From the NCBI GenBank assembly GCA_958298945.1, contig OY282607.1, positions 52,367,020 to 52,431,019 of the forward strand: a DNA stretch of 64,000 bases, written 5' to 3'. Position numbers and translations under genes: made by a program. The notes below the pieces were generated by a model. The model was not told the DNA's origin, did not search any database, and saw only the letters and a program-made list of their open reading frames with translations. This DNA comes from Atherix ibis. Lineage: Eukaryota; Arthropoda; Insecta; Diptera; Athericidae. Shown one piece after another: positions 61,071 through 64,000 of the stretch. Each line of letters opens with the position of its first letter. Position 1 is the stretch's first letter.

Positions 61071-61362
61071 TTATCTGTCTTTTAAATACTTTATTATAAA
61101 ATCTGTAAGTTTATCAAAATGTTAAAAACATAAAAAATCTTCATAACCGCTTATTGATTGACCGTATATAATAGGTAAACAATTGGCATTTTGTGTACAA
61201 AGAACATCTGTGATGCTGTCACCAACGAAAAACATATTTTCTCTATTTATAGGTAACATACTCTTTTCTAGTACAAATACCAGCGAGGCTGCAGATGGTT
61301 TATCTTCCGCGGTATCGCATGACCCAACCACTCTTTCAAAGTAAGAATCCAGTTTAAAATAG
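61071..61362 (-). pseudogene. HAD phosphatase relic of bacterial type (phosphoglycolate phosphatase-like)
   Basis: The minus strand reads DSYFERVVGSCDTAEDKPSA, then about 15 residues on ENMFFVGDSITDVLCTQNA, then NCLPIIYG. This is the C-terminal half of a haloacid dehalogenase hydrolase: the Lys of motif III (EDKPSA) and the acidic motif IV (GDSITDV) are both present. The nucleophile Asp motif (DXDGT) and cap are missing. A TAA at 61122-61124 interrupts the frame, yet the same frame stays coding-like beyond it (HFDKLTDFIIKYLKDR) to a second TAA at 61071-61073. That indicates a once longer gene broken by a stop. The wording resembles Rickettsiales/Wolbachia proteins more than animal HADs as I know them, so horizontal transfer is inferred. 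An insect gene fragment remains possible. Confidence 0.6.
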
Positions 61363-62414
61363 AAAAATTTGAATAAACATATTATTTAAATAAACTTAGT
61401 GTATTAAAAGCTTATTTAAGATTTATTTATTTTCTTGGCCTAAATCCGAAAATTATCAGCATTTTTTTTTACTAAACATTATTTAAGAAAAGACAGAGTG
61501 CATATTACAAGTATTTCATGTCATATTGCCACAAACTGGAAGAATTAACAAATTTGAGTTGAATCAAATATTAAAAAATAAAAGCAGAGATTTAAGAGAG
61601 AAATAATATTGAGTTTGTAGAAAATTATTGAGCATTTTTATCGGTTGATAACTTTAGAGTTGTGTATCTCTGATAATATCAATATACATCTGGCAGCACT
61701 AAATACCATTTGACAGGTAAAATTTTAAACTATATTTGAATTTGGTGAGGAATGTTAATTTGAAAATAGGTTTTTTTTCTTAGATCATAAACAAATAATG
61801 CATGAAGAAGGTCGTTTTAAACCTGGATATTTCGAGGTTAAAAGTACATTGGCCAATTGACAAATAAAAATTCATTATATGAGTAGTCATAAGACTAGTA
61901 AGAAATATACATCGATCAGAGAAGTTTTAAGCCATCTACGAATGGCTATCTACCCAAAAAAAAAACAGTTAGTACCATATGAATTAACTTAAAAGAATTT
62001 AGATCGAATTTATTTAGTGAAACGAAATAGATTAATTTTTAAAACATATAATATGAGATGGAAAATAGATAAAATACGATAATGTCGGTTAAATCCACTG
62101 CAGTCAAAGTTAGATGAAGCCCGGCAAACGGCGCCAAAGATAAAATTGACACTAAGTAAAGTGATTCTGTCTGTCTATTAGGATTGGTTAATTCGAATTT
62201 CTATTATAAACAGCTAGATTGACGTAAAAAAATCGAAAAAACAGACCAGGGTCATTCGCAATAAAAGACGTTATTTTCATTTTAGACTAACTTGTAAATT
62301 AGAAAATATTTTATTTTCTCAGCAACAACTTATACCTAAAAAAATCATTGTCTATTACAATCATCCAATAATTAAAAAAAAATTAATGAAGATAAACCCA
62401 AATACTTGATTTAA
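61363..62414. other. AT-rich, nothing seen
   Basis: I looked upstream of the HAD relic for its missing N-terminal half on the minus strand and found none. Confidence 0.4.
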
Positions 62415-62500
62415 ATTATTCTCCTATCTTTGGACAAAGGTCGCACAGCTGATACCAAAGATAGGAGAATAATTCCAAAGATAGGATACCAAAGATAGGA
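62415..62500. repeat. perfect 19-bp inverted repeat plus direct repeats
   Basis: Arms 62415-62433 and 62455-62473 pair exactly (ATTATTCTCCTATCTTTGG). CCAAAGATAGGA then recurs directly at about 62475 and 62489. Confidence 0.93.
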
Positions 62501-62639
62501 GATGCCACAGATGGCGGAAAAATTAGGCTAAGGCTGCTAGCGGTTAATAGAGCATTTTTAAGTTAATCTAAATTATTTGACTTTGAAAGTCCGACAGTAA
62601 AATCTGATCTACTGTTGAAGTATACTTCGAAGAATTCTC

Positions 62640-62935
62640 CTACGTAAAGCGCTAGTACGATTTCCAGGTTGTGCATAAACTGAAGTTCAATATACTGCGG
62701 TGGACTGGACACTTAATTAGTATGGATTCTACCTGAAAAATTTACATTTATGGTAACAGACGAAAAAAGGTAGGCCTTGCAATGACGGTAGCTATGTTAT
62801 CACACTAAAAATGTGCTGGAATTGTCGAAATGGAAGATCGCATCACGAAACCAAAACGTCTGTACTTCTTTGATTCAACAGGCCTAACCAAAACTGTCGC
62901 CGAGAGGAAGGAAAGAAGAAGGCTTCCTTTTTTTT
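62640..62935 (+). pseudogene. LINE C-terminal relic
   Basis: Reads VHKLKFNILRWTGHLISMDS near 62672, matching the RW-GH-RM motif after the reverse transcriptase in many non-LTR elements, followed by basic broken sequence (TKTVAERKERRRLP). Related to 33812 and 56370. Confidence 0.55.
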
Positions 62936-64000
62936 CATACATTTCACTTACAACTGAACATATTCTTTACGATTTTTTTCTTTTTCAGCGATAAGATTAT
63001 GTGTTATTGCTTCTGTTAATATGAGTGCGCACTTATTTTCCTTTATGCTCTTCATTTACTAGTTTTTTATTTGTTAATCTATATTTTTATGGAGGTGTGT
63101 ATATTTATAAATGTATTAATAGTTAAGGTAAATATCAAATATTTAATTTGCGCAAAGGAAAATAATAAAAGCAAAATCATATCAAATGTCAGTGGAACGT
63201 CTTCAATTCAGAAGTTATTTCTTCTTCAGTTTTCTTTGTTATATTACCAACATTAATAGTATTCGGATTAAACGACGAACGAATGAACTGAAGGTGAGTA
63301 AGTGTGTCTTTCTTTCATATGTCTTTGACGAATTTTAAAATGTTCACCTTTTACTATCAATTCTTTGTTTCAACATTAGTTTTAAATCTTTTTGTCTTTA
63401 GCTTATGAGTTTATATAACTTTAGACATTAGAAATGTGGTAATCGGGATTAAAAATGTTAATTTTGATTTTATTTTATGTGAACCGTCAAATAGTAGTTA
63501 TTAGTGATAGTCAAAATATATGTAACTATAAATCGTGATTTCAGAATTGGAACTTTTGCGAAATAAGTTGAAAATTGTGATAATTGACATCACCACTTAT
63601 ATACGTACCATACCATATGCTGATAAATATAACTTATACAATTAATTCCAAGCTTCATCTAAGTAGAGAGAATGTCCAAAGTTTAACAACATTACGAACG
63701 TAAATGCCATATTGCTGAAAACTATGTCTTAATAAAAATGTTACTTGAGATGAAAGAAGATCTTTACAAAACTTGCAAAATTGTTTTAAAATATTCTTTT
63801 AAAGTGTACTCGTATTTATTTAAAATAAAATACAAACTTTGCAGTTGTTTGTGGATATAAACTAGCCTTTTACTTGTTATCTATTCTCTTTTCTTTTTTA
63901 TTATCTAGTGTTCTCCTTTTCGCTGTGTAATACAAATTCTAGGTTAATGGGGCTTCAGTTCATCATTCGAAGTGCTTATATATATATGTCTGTCCAGATT
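62936..64000. other. AT-rich, no supported gene
   Basis: A strong donor-like AAG|GTGAGTAAG lies at 63291-63300 after a slightly GC-richer patch, which could mark the end of an untranslated exon on the plus strand, but nothing else supports a gene. TATA microsatellite near 63977-63988. Confidence 0.3.

Noticed and set aside
63277..63300. Strong splice-donor-like site after a short open frame
   Set aside because: A single donor motif without exon, acceptor or protein evidence is not enough.
1..64000. CRISPR arrays, toxin-antitoxin pairs or phage-type defence loci
   Set aside because: No evenly spaced repeats, no bacterial operons; genes have introns and the setting is an insect chromosome.

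Overview
The window is AT-rich eukaryotic nuclear DNA from an insect, most likely a higher fly (Schizophora, perhaps a tephritid). The evidence is short introns of about 60-80 bp with GTRAGT donors, a MADF-BESS regulator (a family greatly expanded in flies), and a dense load of mariner elements with gypsy and LINE relics. There is no operon structure, ribosomal RNA, CRISPR array or phage gene. The species is inference; the phylum-level call is firm.

Layout. 1-629: one end of a terminal-inverted-repeat (TIR) element. 1735-4605 (minus): intact cytosolic aspartyl-tRNA synthetase, 8 coding exons, 534 codons. 7011-9142 (minus): two-exon MADF-BESS regulator with a long Met/Gln/Pro tract. 10350-11440: gypsy relic. 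11900-14270: an old mariner with a younger one nested in it. 15734-16647 (plus): three-exon dynactin p27 (DCTN6), 186 codons. 17040-18970: second gypsy-type relic and a LINE fragment. 23248-26331 (minus): 3' half of a polypeptide GalNAc-transferase (pgant) with its ricin lectin domain; its 5' exons were not found.

From about 26.4 kb to the end I found no convincing host gene. The stretch is a graveyard: six copies of one mariner lineage (five beyond 26.4 kb, one inside a pgant intron), three copies of a second, one each of two further Tc1/mariner types, and LINE pieces, separated by AT-rich sequence in which I see nothing. Near 61.1-61.4 kb lies a broken reading frame resembling a bacterial HAD phosphatase, a candidate transfer from a Rickettsiales-type symbiont.

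The host genes are unrelated housekeeping or regulatory genes and form no pathway. The most interesting material is in the mobile fraction: (1) a mariner lineage whose 3' end was replaced by an inverted copy of its own 5' end, with the same junction in four copies, so the rearranged form itself spread; (2) a 902-bp TIR element with a perfect 8-bp target duplication sitting inside a mariner, with empty sites visible in sister mariners; (3) a perfect in-frame 144-bp tandem duplication of a transposase catalytic segment; (4) many perfect short-loop inverted repeats, suggesting repeated template switching; (5) the bacterial-type phosphatase relic.
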